Of a stretch of DNA of 64,000 nucleotides, positions 7,542 to 15,879 are shown piece by piece. The position numbers and the translations under genes are program-made. The DNA lies in contig NZ_CP123588.1 of NCBI RefSeq assembly GCF_045277565.1, forward strand, positions 1 to 64,000, given 5' to 3'. Source of the DNA: Aliisedimentitalea scapharcae (lineage in GTDB: Bacteria; Pseudomonadota; Alphaproteobacteria; Rhodobacterales; Rhodobacteraceae). Each line of letters starts with the position of its first letter. Positions within the stretch are counted from its first letter, which is position 1. Below the pieces are notes generated by a model. That model searched no databases. It saw nothing but the letters and a program-made list of their open reading frames with translations, and was not told the origin of the DNA.

Positions 7542-10088
7542 ATGACCACTTCAACAAGACGTAGTTTCATCAAGGGCAGTTTGGCTGCGCTTGTGGGTGC
7601 CTCGGTGAATCCTTTCGGTCAAACCAGCGCCGCATTAGCGGCTTTGGTCCAGACCGAAGCGCGCCCATGGGAACAACAAATGCGAGACAAGTTCCTTGGG
7701 GAGACGAAGTTCCGCGCCGTCAATATGCCAAACTGCACGGGGTCCTGCGGCTGGAATGTTTTTGTGAAGGATGGGATCGTTCAACGAGTGGAGCAACCGC
7801 TCGATTACCCAGACGATGAATATAACCCGCGTGGGTGTATGAAGGGTCAGACCTATGTCCGCCGGGTCTATGCGGCAGACCGGATCAAATACCCGATGAG
7901 GCGAGTAGGTGCACGCGGTTCTGGCATATGGGAACGGCTCAGCTGGGACGAAGCGCTTGACTACGTTGCATCTGAAATGAAACGGATTTCCGAAAAATAC
8001 GGTAACGATACAGTTTGGATTTATCCTCCTGTTCCTGCTACCGGGCTTGTAAAACAAGGCGGCGGCTTTCGCTTCGCTTCGGTGAACGGCTTCGGTATTG
8101 GTACATTCTACAACTGGTACGGTGATCTTCCGCTTGCGCATCCTATGACGTGGAACGTCCAGACGGAAGAGCATGAATTCCGAGATGTGCTAAATACAAA
8201 ATATGCAATTATCTGGGGTTCTGATATATTTCAAACCCGGATGCCTGATGCGCATTTTTTCACGGATGTCAGGGCGAAGGGGGTGAAACTCGTCTATATC
8301 GCACCCTACTTTGACCCTACGGCCAGCGGTGTTGACGAATGGGTCAAACTTCGTCCAGGAACAGACGCGGCCCTGGCGCTCGGCTTGTGTCACGTCGTTG
8401 TGAAAAAAGGACTTGCAGACGAGGCGCACCTCCGCCGTACGACAAGCGGCCCGCTTCTCATCAGAGAGGATAACAGCAAGTACCTCAAGGCCTCCGATGT
8501 GGATCCCGACGGTGATCCGAAAACCTTCATGGTGTATGATTCCAAATCCGAAGCGCCCGTCCCCGACGTGTATTTCAGCGACGAACCGCCGCTCACGGGT
8601 AGCTGGTCGGTCAAGCTTGCAAATGGTGAAACGATCACCTGCTCCACTTCCCATACGCTGTTTCTCAAAACGCTTGATGAACACGATCCGGAAACAGTCT
8701 CCGAGATTACCGGCGTTCCAGTTGACGTCATTGAACGGATTGCGGTGGAGTATGCATCTGCAGATCCGGCGAGCATCTGGTCCGGCACTGGCATTAACCA
8801 TTGGTACCACGGAGATCTGATGGGGAGAGCCGTGATTGCCTTGGGATGCATGACCGGTAACGTCGGCAAACAGGGCGGGGGCGTCAGCCCTTGGGCTGGT
8901 CAGTACCGGATGCGTCTCAATCCCACCGAGTATTTCTTCCCGAAGAAAAATGCGGACGGGTCCGAACGTTATCGCCCAGTTCCGCTCGACACGGCATATG
9001 TCGTAAATGGGCCAACGGAAACCATGGCTGATAAGGAAAAGCTGTGGCGCCAAATTCGGTGTATCTATGCGGCCGGGGGCAATCTGTTTGGCCAAGCCTC
9101 GGACCAAGCCCAGCTGGCGAAGACACTTGATGAAGAAATCGAATTTATCGTTTCTCCGGAAGTTCAGATGAGCAGTACCGCGCAACTCGCGGATGTCATA
9201 CTGCCTGTCGTAAGCTGGTATGAGCTGCCAATGGACATCTGTACGACGCCCGCTCACCCATACCTTCAGATGCACGAAGGAGCTCTAAAGCCGATCTATG
9301 ACGCCAAGCCTGACATAGAAATCTACTACGAACTTTGCAAACGATTGGGCACCGGTGATATCTTCAAGTTTAGTAAGCCTGAGCAAGCTGCAGACCTTTT
9401 GTTAAAGACTGGTGGTCCGCGAGTTGAAGGCATTACGCTGGAACGACTCAAAAAAGAACGAGTCATCAAGGTGAATCTGCCAACAGATCCATTCGCCCCC
9501 TTCACCGAGGAGGTCGAAGGCAAGAAAATGTTTGCAACGGCCTCAGGGCGACAAGAGCTCTATAAGGACGAAGACAGGTTTATTGAATACGGTGAACAGT
9601 TGCCCATTCATAAGGAGCCGCACGTCGCATCACCCTATGGAACATCGAAAGTTTGGAGCGAGGCGAAAAAGGAACGAAACCCAAACATGCAGGCCTATCC
9701 GCTGGTTTACCACGCAAGACATACGCGTTGGAGCGTTCACTCGTCTTGGAGAACAACGGATATTCTCCTTAAATTGGACGATATCGGCCAACCTTTGCTT
9801 GAGATGAACCGCGAAGAAGCTGCGAAGCGTGACCTAGTAGCGGGTAAGTACGCCATTGCGTACAACCAACATGGTTACATCAAGGCGAAGGTGAAAATTC
9901 GCGACTCAGTCCCGACAGGTGCTGTTCTGATCTATTTCGGATGGCAACGGCAACAAATCCGAGAGGGTCATTGGAACGGTCTATCTCGCGTTGATATCAA
10001 TCCGATCCATGAAATCTACTTCAAACCAAATGTTTGGGGACCGGTGTCCGGGCATTTTGATCAAATTTGTGAAGTCAAGAAAGCTTAA
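7542..10088 (+). CDS. Type II DMSO-reductase-family catalytic subunit (putative chlorate/perchlorate reductase alpha)
   Basis: 848 residues. A Tat signal (STRRSFIKG, residues 4-12) indicates export folded with its molybdenum bis-MGD cofactor. An N-terminal Fe-S motif is present (NCTGSCGW with Cys65 and Cys69, then Cys99 in PRGCMKG). The type II signature TFYNWYGDLP puts the expected Mo-ligand at Asp195, with Phe189-Tyr190 spaced as the Phe164-Tyr165 substrate-gate pair of perchlorate reductase; nitrate reductase NarG also has this pair. WGSDIFQTRMPDAHFF is further type II character. The histidine four residues before the first Fe-S Cys is Asn61 here. Cld upstream and the Fe-S subunit and chaperone downstream make chlorate or perchlorate the likely substrate; nitrate or selenate cannot be excluded from sequence alone. 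Confidence 0.87.
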   Translation: MTTSTRRSFIKGSLAALVGASVNPFGQTSAALAALVQTEARPWEQQMRDKFLGETKFRAVNMPNCTGSCGWNVFVKDGIVQRVEQPLDYPDDEYNPRGCMKGQTYVRRVYAADRIKYPMRRVGARGSGIWERLSWDEALDYVASEMKRISEKYGNDTVWIYPPVPATGLVKQGGGFRFASVNGFGIGTFYNWYGDLPLAHPMTWNVQTEEHEFRDVLNTKYAIIWGSDIFQTRMPDAHFFTDVRAKGVKLVYIAPYFDPTASGVDEWVKLRPGTDAALALGLCHVVVKKGLADEAHLRRTTSGPLLIREDNSKYLKASDVDPDGDPKTFMVYDSKSEAPVPDVYFSDEPPLTGSWSVKLANGETITCSTSHTLFLKTLDEHDPETVSEITGVPVDVIERIAVEYASADPASIWSGTGINHWYHGDLMGRAVIALGCMTGNVGKQGGGVSPWAGQYRMRLNPTEYFFPKKNADGSERYRPVPLDTAYVVNGPTETMADKEKLWRQIRCIYAAGGNLFGQASDQAQLAKTLDEEIEFIVSPEVQMSSTAQLADVILPVVSWYELPMDICTTPAHPYLQMHEGALKPIYDAKPDIEIYYELCKRLGTGDIFKFSKPEQAADLLLKTGGPRVEGITLERLKKERVIKVNLPTDPFAPFTEEVEGKKMFATASGRQELYKDEDRFIEYGEQLPIHKEPHVASPYGTSKVWSEAKKERNPNMQAYPLVYHARHTRWSVHSSWRTTDILLKLDDIGQPLLEMNREEAAKRDLVAGKYAIAYNQHGYIKAKVKIRDSVPTGAVLIYFGWQRQQIREGHWNGLSRVDINPIHEIYFKPNVWGPVSGHFDQICEVKKA

Positions 10089-10112
10089 CTTCCGAAACTG
10101 AAAGGAAAGAAG

Positions 10113-10982
10113 ATGTCCGAAGAGCTTTGGCAAAAATACTATGGTCAGCCAAACCCGAAATACGGAAATCGTGCACAATATGGGATGCTGATTGACATCA
10201 ACAAATGTATTGGCTGTCACACTTGCACGATGGCCTGCAAGAATACTTGGACGAGCGGTTCGGGCCAGGAGGATATGTTCTGGAACAGCGTCACGACCGC
10301 GCCCTATGGAAAATATCCCCGTCACGGTGAGGAAACGGCCAGTCACGACGAGTATGACTATCGGTATCCAAATCTGTACCAGGACACACCCAAAGGCACC
10401 GGTCCTGACCTCTGGCAATTCTACTTGGCAAGACCGTGCAACCATTGCGCTAATCCAGCATGCCTACCGGCCTGTCCTACACGGTCAATATACAAGAACG
10501 ATGATGGGATCGTGTTGATTGACCAAGACGACTGCAAAGGCTTCCAGTACTGCGTGAAGGCTTGCCCATACGACAAGATTTACTACAACGCAACGACGGG
10601 AAAATCAGAGAAGTGTGTATTCTGTTTCCCACTCTTGGAAAAGGGTCAAGAGCCGCAATGTGTCAAGAGCTGTACTGGCAAGATTCGAATCTTCGGAAAC
10701 TTGATGGATCCGGAAAGCACAATTTCAAAAATGATACGCGATCCGTCTCTTGGTGTACAACCTTATGATCCCGAAGTAGGCCTCGGCGCGACCCATCGCA
10801 CTATCAGCGAAGGTGAACGGCGTCAGTATCGACCGGATTTCGGAACTATTCCGTCCGTTTGGTATGTCCCTCCAAGGAACATTCCACCTGAAGAGGTTGA
10901 GAAGTATTTTGGATATGCGATGCAGGGTCTCATTCAGGAGCCTAACCCCGTGCCGGAAGAGGTTAAGATGAAAGATCTCTGA
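10113..10982 (+). CDS. Iron-sulfur (beta) subunit of the type II reductase
   Basis: 289 residues, without signal peptide; exported with the Tat-tagged partner. Four cysteine clusters are visible: I Cys32/35/38/42; II Cys109/112/117/121; III Cys141/147/151, where Phe144 replaces the fourth Cys, predicting a [3Fe-4S] cluster; IV Cys168/171/183/187. This matches the NarH/ClrB/PcrB pattern that carries electrons to the catalytic subunit. It is shorter than perchlorate reductase PcrB as I remember it and lacks the long insertion between clusters I and II. It starts 24 bp after the alpha gene with AAGGAAAG upstream. Confidence 0.9.
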   Translation: MSEELWQKYYGQPNPKYGNRAQYGMLIDINKCIGCHTCTMACKNTWTSGSGQEDMFWNSVTTAPYGKYPRHGEETASHDEYDYRYPNLYQDTPKGTGPDLWQFYLARPCNHCANPACLPACPTRSIYKNDDGIVLIDQDDCKGFQYCVKACPYDKIYYNATTGKSEKCVFCFPLLEKGQEPQCVKSCTGKIRIFGNLMDPESTISKMIRDPSLGVQPYDPEVGLGATHRTISEGERRQYRPDFGTIPSVWYVPPRNIPPEEVEKYFGYAMQGLIQEPNPVPEEVKMKDL

Positions 10983-11014
10983 ACTCGCGACTCTAGAACA
11001 AGGATAACAGTGTT

Positions 11015-11734
11015 ATGACTGAAATGGTCAAAAGGTCCGACTTGTACGGTTCCGAAACTGCAATGGCAAGGGGTCAAATCTACAGCTTCCTAGAGCTGGC
11101 CTTTGGCCACCCTGCCGAACAGGGAATTGAGTATTTTCGACAAGAATCCACCGAAAAGTCGTTAGACGAAACTCTGAGTAAGGTTGATCGCCCAGCTGCT
11201 TTTGATAAAGAAATGTATAATTGTTTCGACCGATTTTTCAGGAATCTTAGGGAGTCATCTGTCCAAAGAATCGAGGGAGATTACATCAAGCTTTTCTCGA
11301 GTAACTATCCGATTATTCCTTGCCCACCCTATGGATCGCTTTTTACAGTCGATGAAACCAAGCGTCTCGAAGAAATGACGGCTGTCAAGGAGGCGTACCG
11401 AGAATCTGGTATGACGTTGTCTGATAAGCACGAGGAACTTCCCGACCACCTCGGCGTCGAGCTTGAGTTTCTTCAATACCTGAGTTTTCGGGAGAGCGAA
11501 AGCTTGCGAGATAAGGAAGGGGAAGTTGCAAAGTTCTGGAGGGACAAACAAGCTTATTTTCTTGCACGGTTTGCCGTTCCTTTCGTGACACAGATGGCTT
11601 TGATCGCCCAAAAAGCCGAACCAGATAACATTTACTCGGATTTGGTTGGTGCGATCCGGCTTTTTATCGATCACCACAGTGGCGAATTTACTGAGATTAC
11701 CCTGGACGACAACAGAAGCTTGGAGGAATCGTGA
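11015..11734 (+). CDS. TorD/NarJ-family chaperone for the molybdoenzyme
   Basis: 239 residues, all-helical and cytoplasmic. Hallmarks of the family are present: GDYIKLF...PPYGSLFTVDE around residues 90-112 and LPDHLGVELEFLQYL around 145. Proteins of this type hold the catalytic subunit until the Mo cofactor and Fe-S clusters are inserted and proofread its Tat export (ClrD, SerD, DdhD, NarJ). The order alpha-beta-chaperone is that of clrABDC/serABDC clusters rather than pcrABCD. Its stop overlaps the next start. Confidence 0.9.
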   Translation: MTEMVKRSDLYGSETAMARGQIYSFLELAFGHPAEQGIEYFRQESTEKSLDETLSKVDRPAAFDKEMYNCFDRFFRNLRESSVQRIEGDYIKLFSSNYPIIPCPPYGSLFTVDETKRLEEMTAVKEAYRESGMTLSDKHEELPDHLGVELEFLQYLSFRESESLRDKEGEVAKFWRDKQAYFLARFAVPFVTQMALIAQKAEPDNIYSDLVGAIRLFIDHHSGEFTEITLDDNRSLEES

Positions 11735-12201
11735 TGGGAACCCGCATATCGTTTATTGGACTACTTATGGCCGGCGCCATGCTGACCCCGACATCAGTAT
11801 TTTCTCAGGAGAAATCTGATGGGGCAACGGACTCGTCTCTATCAGCACCAAGTCCGGTGCCTATGCCCTATTTCACGTCAGTAATTGAAGTGTCAGCCGA
11901 AAATGGGCGCCTAATTTATTCAGAAAATTGTTCAGTTTGCCATGGGTTGTTCGGTCGGGGCGATGGGCCTAGGGTCTCAAGCTTTGGAGAATACCAATAC
12001 ATTCCGGATCTTTCAGACGGATATATTATTGAAGGTCGTGATGAGGAAATAATGGAGGAAATCAGCGAAGGTCTTAACAGACTGGAGCCACCAGCAATCA
12101 TCATGCCACAATTTAAGTATATTTTGGCGCGATCTGATATTGAAAGTGTTCTTGAGTATCTCAAGATACTTCCCGAGATAGCGCCACCCCTCATCGAATA
12201 G
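11734..12201 (+). CDS. Monoheme c-type cytochrome, exported
   Basis: 155 residues. A signal peptide ends near FSQ (residue ~25). A single CSVCH heme c site (Cys66, Cys69, His70) is followed by a C-terminal MPQF segment with a candidate Met axial ligand. The ATG overlaps the chaperone stop codon (TGATG) and GGAGG lies 7 bp upstream. I infer it is the periplasmic electron donor to, or a replacement gamma subunit for, the reductase, because the position is where clr/ser clusters encode the heme b subunit. It is one of the most A+T-rich genes in the window. Confidence 0.85.
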   Translation: MGTRISFIGLLMAGAMLTPTSVFSQEKSDGATDSSLSAPSPVPMPYFTSVIEVSAENGRLIYSENCSVCHGLFGRGDGPRVSSFGEYQYIPDLSDGYIIEGRDEEIMEEISEGLNRLEPPAIIMPQFKYILARSDIESVLEYLKILPEIAPPLIE

Positions 12202-12325
12202 CTTGACACTCGTTACTGATCATACAGTGTGCGGGCGCGGCGTTCATGGCGTGGAGATGTCGGCCGTGTTGAGGAACTCGGCGTGGTGGATGTGGTGACC
12301 GGAACAATCAAGGGGTAGAGTTGAA
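12202..12325. other. Operon-end spacer
   Basis: No gene or clear terminator was seen. Base composition returns from A+T-rich to G+C-rich here, suggesting the edge of the transferred cld-reductase segment. Confidence 0.35.
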
Positions 12326-13387
12326 TTGACAACAACACGCGAGGGCGTTCTAGAGGCGCTGAAACGGATCACCGACCCGGTGAGCGGGTCCGATATCGTT
12401 GCTACGGGCGTGGTGCGGGCGCTAACGGTCGAGGGCGAGACAGTTAGCTTCGTGCTCGATATCGATCCCTCCAAGGTCAAGGCCTACGAGGCGGTCCGCG
12501 AAGCCGCCGAGGCGGCAGCGAAATCGGCGGGTGCGGAGCGCGTCTCGGCGGTGCTGACCGCGCATTCGGCAGTGGAGATGCCCGAACTCAAGCCCAAGCC
12601 CAAGGTCGTACCCGAGGGGCCGCAGCGCGTGCCCGGCGTCGACCACATCATCGCCGTGGCCTCTGGCAAGGGCGGGGTGGGCAAATCCACTGTCTCGGCA
12701 AATCTCGCCTGCGCGCTCGCCGCCAAGGGCCGCCGGGTGGGCCTTCTCGATGCCGATGTCCACGGTCCCTCGCAGCCCCGGATGTTGGGCGTATCGGATC
12801 GCCCCACTAGCCCCGACGGAAAGGTCCTTCTCCCTGTGCACAATCACGACGTCACCATGATGTCCATCGGCCTCTTGGCGAACGAAAATCAGGCGTTGCT
12901 CTGGCGCGGCTCGAGACTGGTGGGCGGGCTGCAACAGATGTTGATGGATGTGCAGTGGGGCGCGCTCGATTGCCTGATCGTCGATCTACCGCCGGGCACC
13001 GGCGACGTGTCGATGTCGCTGACAGAGAAAGCCAAGTTGGACGGCGCAATCATTGTCTCGACGCCGCAAGACGTGGCGCTTCTGGATGCGCGCAGGGCGA
13101 TCGACATGTTCAATCAGTTGGATGTGCCGGTGCTGGGCATGATCGAGAACATGAGCGCGCATGTCTGCTCTAACTGCGGGCAAGAAGAGCATATCTTCGG
13201 CCACGGTGGTGTCAAGGCGGAGGCTGAGGGGCTAGGCGTGCCGCTGCTGGCGGAAATCCCGCTTCATCTCGACATCCGGCTCGCCTCAGACGGCGGCGCG
13301 CCCATCGTGGTTACCAAGCCTGACAGCCCGCAGGCGCAGGCCTTCCAGCAGGTTGCACGCGATCTCATAGGCATGGGCGTAGCATGA
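12326..13387 (+). CDS. Mrp/ApbC family Fe-S cluster carrier ATPase
   Basis: 353 residues. The N-terminal MIP18/DUF59-like domain (residues 1-85) contains ITDPVSGSDIV. The ParA/MinD-like ATPase carries the deviant P-loop SGKGGVGKST at residues 113-122. A CSNC motif after MIEN(M)SAHV is the usual bridging Fe-S cluster site. Such proteins transfer [4Fe-4S] clusters to apoenzymes. The start codon is TTG with AGGGG about 10 bp upstream; no in-frame ATG gives a complete DUF59 domain. Its position after an Fe-S-rich reductase suggests, but does not prove, a role in maturing it. Confidence 0.9.
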   Translation: MTTTREGVLEALKRITDPVSGSDIVATGVVRALTVEGETVSFVLDIDPSKVKAYEAVREAAEAAAKSAGAERVSAVLTAHSAVEMPELKPKPKVVPEGPQRVPGVDHIIAVASGKGGVGKSTVSANLACALAAKGRRVGLLDADVHGPSQPRMLGVSDRPTSPDGKVLLPVHNHDVTMMSIGLLANENQALLWRGSRLVGGLQQMLMDVQWGALDCLIVDLPPGTGDVSMSLTEKAKLDGAIIVSTPQDVALLDARRAIDMFNQLDVPVLGMIENMSAHVCSNCGQEEHIFGHGGVKAEAEGLGVPLLAEIPLHLDIRLASDGGAPIVVTKPDSPQAQAFQQVARDLIGMGVA

Positions 13388-13665
13388 TCGCGCCCCGCTT
13401 TCCCACCGCTGATGTTGGGCCTCGCCGTCACCGGCGCGACCGTCCCCTGCGAGTAGGCCCGCGCGCTTGCCGCGCTCGTATGCGACGCGAGACTGGTAGT
13501 GCATAAGTTGGGGGCGATGCCGCTTTCAATGTGCCCCACGACAAGCGACGCCTTGCCTCTTTCCTCGAGATCAGCCCGGAAACCTCAGCCGGGCGTTCAA
13601 GTTTTCGCGGAATATCGAGTAACCCAGCCTTTGATCGACAAACCGTAAATATGAAGGAGACCAAG
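13388..13665. other. No assignable gene
   Basis: About 280 bp between the Mrp gene and the next start. Short open frames exist but none has recognisable character. The last 15 bp contain a second ATG (13651) and the AAGGAGA ribosome binding site used by the next gene. Confidence 0.4.
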
Positions 13666-13977
13666 ATGACCAGATCCATGCCCGGTGCCGCCGGCGACCT
13701 CGCCGATGAGCATCCCGATATCTGGAAGGCCTATTCGGCCCTCGGCAAGGCAACAGCCGATTGCGGGCCGCTGACCGATCGGGAAAAACGGCTCGTCAAG
13801 CTCGCACTTGCGATCGGCGTGGGTTCTGAGGGGGCGGTGCATTCCCACACCCGACGGGCAAAGGTCGACGGGATCGAAGTTGCTGCAATCATTCAGGTGG
13901 CCATGCTGGCCATCGGACCGCTTGGCCTACCCCGCGCCGTGGCCGCCAAGACCTGGATCGAGGATATCGACGACTGA
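13666..13977 (+). CDS. Carboxymuconolactone decarboxylase (CMD/AhpD-like) family protein
   Basis: 103 residues. The body (LVKLALAIGVGSEGAVHSHTRRAKVDGIEVAAIIQVAMLAIGPLGLPRAVAAKTWIED) has the CMD fold pattern with the conserved His in GAVHSH. The usual CxxC of AhpD peroxidases is absent, so thiol peroxidase activity is doubtful. Start at ATG 13666 rather than 13651 because AAGGAGA sits 5 bp before it. Function unknown; such small CMD proteins often travel with oxidoreductase gene clusters. Confidence 0.8.
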   Translation: MTRSMPGAAGDLADEHPDIWKAYSALGKATADCGPLTDREKRLVKLALAIGVGSEGAVHSHTRRAKVDGIEVAAIIQVAMLAIGPLGLPRAVAAKTWIEDIDD

Positions 13978-14099
13978 TCCTCAGTGCAGCGGGCAAACCT
14001 CTAAAAAAATGGTTCTGCCTCAATCTGTGTGGCGCAACTATCCTGAGACTGGAAGATTCAGGAGGGATAGTTGTGATTTCAAAGAAGCACTGGTCGCCC

Positions 14100-14490
14100 G
14101 TGTGCGATGTTTCGGTTCAAAGCGTTAAGCCGGCGGGTGGCTTGTATCCGGCACTCTGGCACCTCAGGGCATTTGCCCTGACTGTGGTTTGCGTTCACGA
14201 CGACGTCACGGATGGCCGCATCGGCGACAGGATTTTCCCGCACATGGAGACGAGGTCACAGTGGAACTCCAGGTTTGCCGCTGGCGATGTTTGGCTTCCG
14301 CTTGCCCGCGCCGAACGTTTTCAGACCAGATCCTATCGGTTGCACGTCCGTTTGCACGTCGCACCTCGCGTGTCGGGGAGATTGTCAGTCACTTGGGGCA
14401 TGCGACAGGTGGGCGGACTGCCGAGCGACTCTTGCACATGGCCAATGCAGTCGCGCCGCGCCATTTCAGCGAGCTTGTGCTAGATCAACG
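14100..14490 (+). pseudogene. ISL3-family transposase, N-terminal fragment
   Basis: The frame through 14170-14512 reads GICPDCGLRSRRRHGW, then VELQVCRWRCLASACPRRTF and PFARRTSRVGEIVSHLGHATGG. This is the zinc finger and following region of ISL3-family transposases. It lacks the catalytic two thirds and has no proper start. A small inverted repeat (TCCTGA...TCAGGA, near 14040-14065) precedes it. Confidence 0.75.
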
Positions 14491-14591
14491 AACTCTCCTG
14501 CTCTGTGTATAGAGTGATTGTGTGAAACACACGGGAGGAGTGTCGTATCATGACGTCAAGTTTGTTCGAGACAACGACAGGAGGCGGCACA

Positions 14592-15869
14592 ATGACAGCT
14601 CTGACAAGAATCGTTGAGCAAGGGTGCGGGTGCGGCGCAGCTGATGAGTTGGGCGGTTTGGTCTCAATCGACGAGGCGATAGCCCGTATTGTTCGGAATG
14701 CGGTTGAGGTCGCGGAGACGGAAATCTTGTCTCTTGCCAGTGCACGCGGAAGGGTGCTTGGTGAGCCTGTTTGTGCGATCTCGGCCGCGCCACCGTTCGA
14801 CAATGCGGCGATGGATGGCTACGCGATCAATTCAGCCTGCCTGACGGGGAATGGTCCGTGGATTCTTCCTGTGACAAACCGGATTGCGGCCGGGCAGAAG
14901 AACGTAGGATCGGTTCGCCTTGGAAACGCTGCGCAGATATTTACCGGCGCGCCAATGCCGGAGGGTGCGGATGCTGTAGTGATGCAGGAAAACGTCCAGC
15001 GCACCGAAGGCGCAATAGTTGTCTTGCAAAAGGTGAGGTCGAGTTCGCATGTCCGGCGAACGGGCGAGGACATGGTTGCAGGCGACGTTGTCGTATCCGC
15101 TGGCCGTCGTCTTACGGCGCGGGACATTGCTGCTTGCGCGGCCGCTGGGTCAGCGGCTGTTAGGGTCCGGCGTCGCGTTCGTGTTGCTCTTTTGGTCACC
15201 GGCGATGAAGTGAGTACGACCGGAGACTCCCGAAAAACTTCAGGCATCTGGGATGTGAATACCCCGATGTTGAGAGCCGCAATTGAGACGACCGGGATTG
15301 AACTTGTCCGCGTCGAAACCGGTGAGGATAACCGCGCCGGTCTACGACGACAACTTGGCGAACTTGCTAAGAGCGTCGATCTGATTGTTACCACCGGCGG
15401 TATATCTGTCGGCGAGGAAGACCATGTAAAACCTGCGTTGACCGATCTTGGCCTGCTCATGGCGTTCACTGGTGTCGTCATGAAGCCTGGGAAACCAGTT
15501 TCCTACGGGAAATTGGGAGCTGTGCATTGGCTCGGTTTGCCTGGAAATCCGCTCTCGGCATTCATTGCCTGGCAAATGTTTGGGACAGTGCTTTCCCGGT
15601 GTCTGTCCGGGGGCACGGCACCGCACAGCCGCCGCAGACACGTCGTCCTGTCGCGCCCGTTGCGTCACAAGTTCGGGCGATGTGAATTGCGATTGGCGGA
15701 ACTGTCCGGGTTTGACGGCATGGGCCGAGAGGGTGTTCACTTTGATGATGCCACCCATTCCGGGCGCGTGGCTCGCCTCCCCATCGCGGATGGTGTCATT
15801 CTGATTCCCTCTGAAGTTGAAAACCTGCCAGAAGGCGCGCTGGTGGAATTCCAGCCATTCTGTGATTGA
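14592..15869 (+). CDS. moeA: Molybdopterin molybdotransferase MoeA
   Basis: 425 residues from ATG 14592. It inserts molybdate into adenylylated molybdopterin to form the Mo cofactor. Family hallmarks: SAAPPFDNAAMDGYA, IFTGAPMPEGADAVVMQE, VALLVTGDEV, DLIVTTGGISVGEEDHVK and the P-rich WLGLPGNPLSAF, then the C-terminal beta domain. AGGAGG lies 7 bp before 14592; ATG 14550 with GGGAGGAG 9 bp upstream would add 14 residues and is also possible. The N-terminal CGCG near residue 13 is found in some alphaproteobacterial MoeA proteins. With DUF2478 downstream it forms a Mo-cofactor module beside the molybdoenzyme operon. Confidence 0.93.
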   Translation: MTALTRIVEQGCGCGAADELGGLVSIDEAIARIVRNAVEVAETEILSLASARGRVLGEPVCAISAAPPFDNAAMDGYAINSACLTGNGPWILPVTNRIAAGQKNVGSVRLGNAAQIFTGAPMPEGADAVVMQENVQRTEGAIVVLQKVRSSSHVRRTGEDMVAGDVVVSAGRRLTARDIAACAAAGSAAVRVRRRVRVALLVTGDEVSTTGDSRKTSGIWDVNTPMLRAAIETTGIELVRVETGEDNRAGLRRQLGELAKSVDLIVTTGGISVGEEDHVKPALTDLGLLMAFTGVVMKPGKPVSYGKLGAVHWLGLPGNPLSAFIAWQMFGTVLSRCLSGGTAPHSRRRHVVLSRPLRHKFGRCELRLAELSGFDGMGREGVHFDDATHSGRVARLPIADGVILIPSEVENLPEGALVEFQPFCD

Positions 15870-15879
15870 TAGAGGAAGA

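Noticed and set aside
8190..9275. 361-codon minus-strand open frame inside the reductase gene
   Set aside because: Lies fully within a well-conserved molybdoenzyme gene and shows no family character.
7542..10088. Naming the enzyme definitively as PcrA (perchlorate reductase) from the Phe-Tyr gate pair
   Set aside because: NarG-type nitrate reductases also have Phe-Tyr at the same spacing before the Mo-ligand Asp, and the third gate residue (Trp461 in PcrA) could not be placed with confidence.
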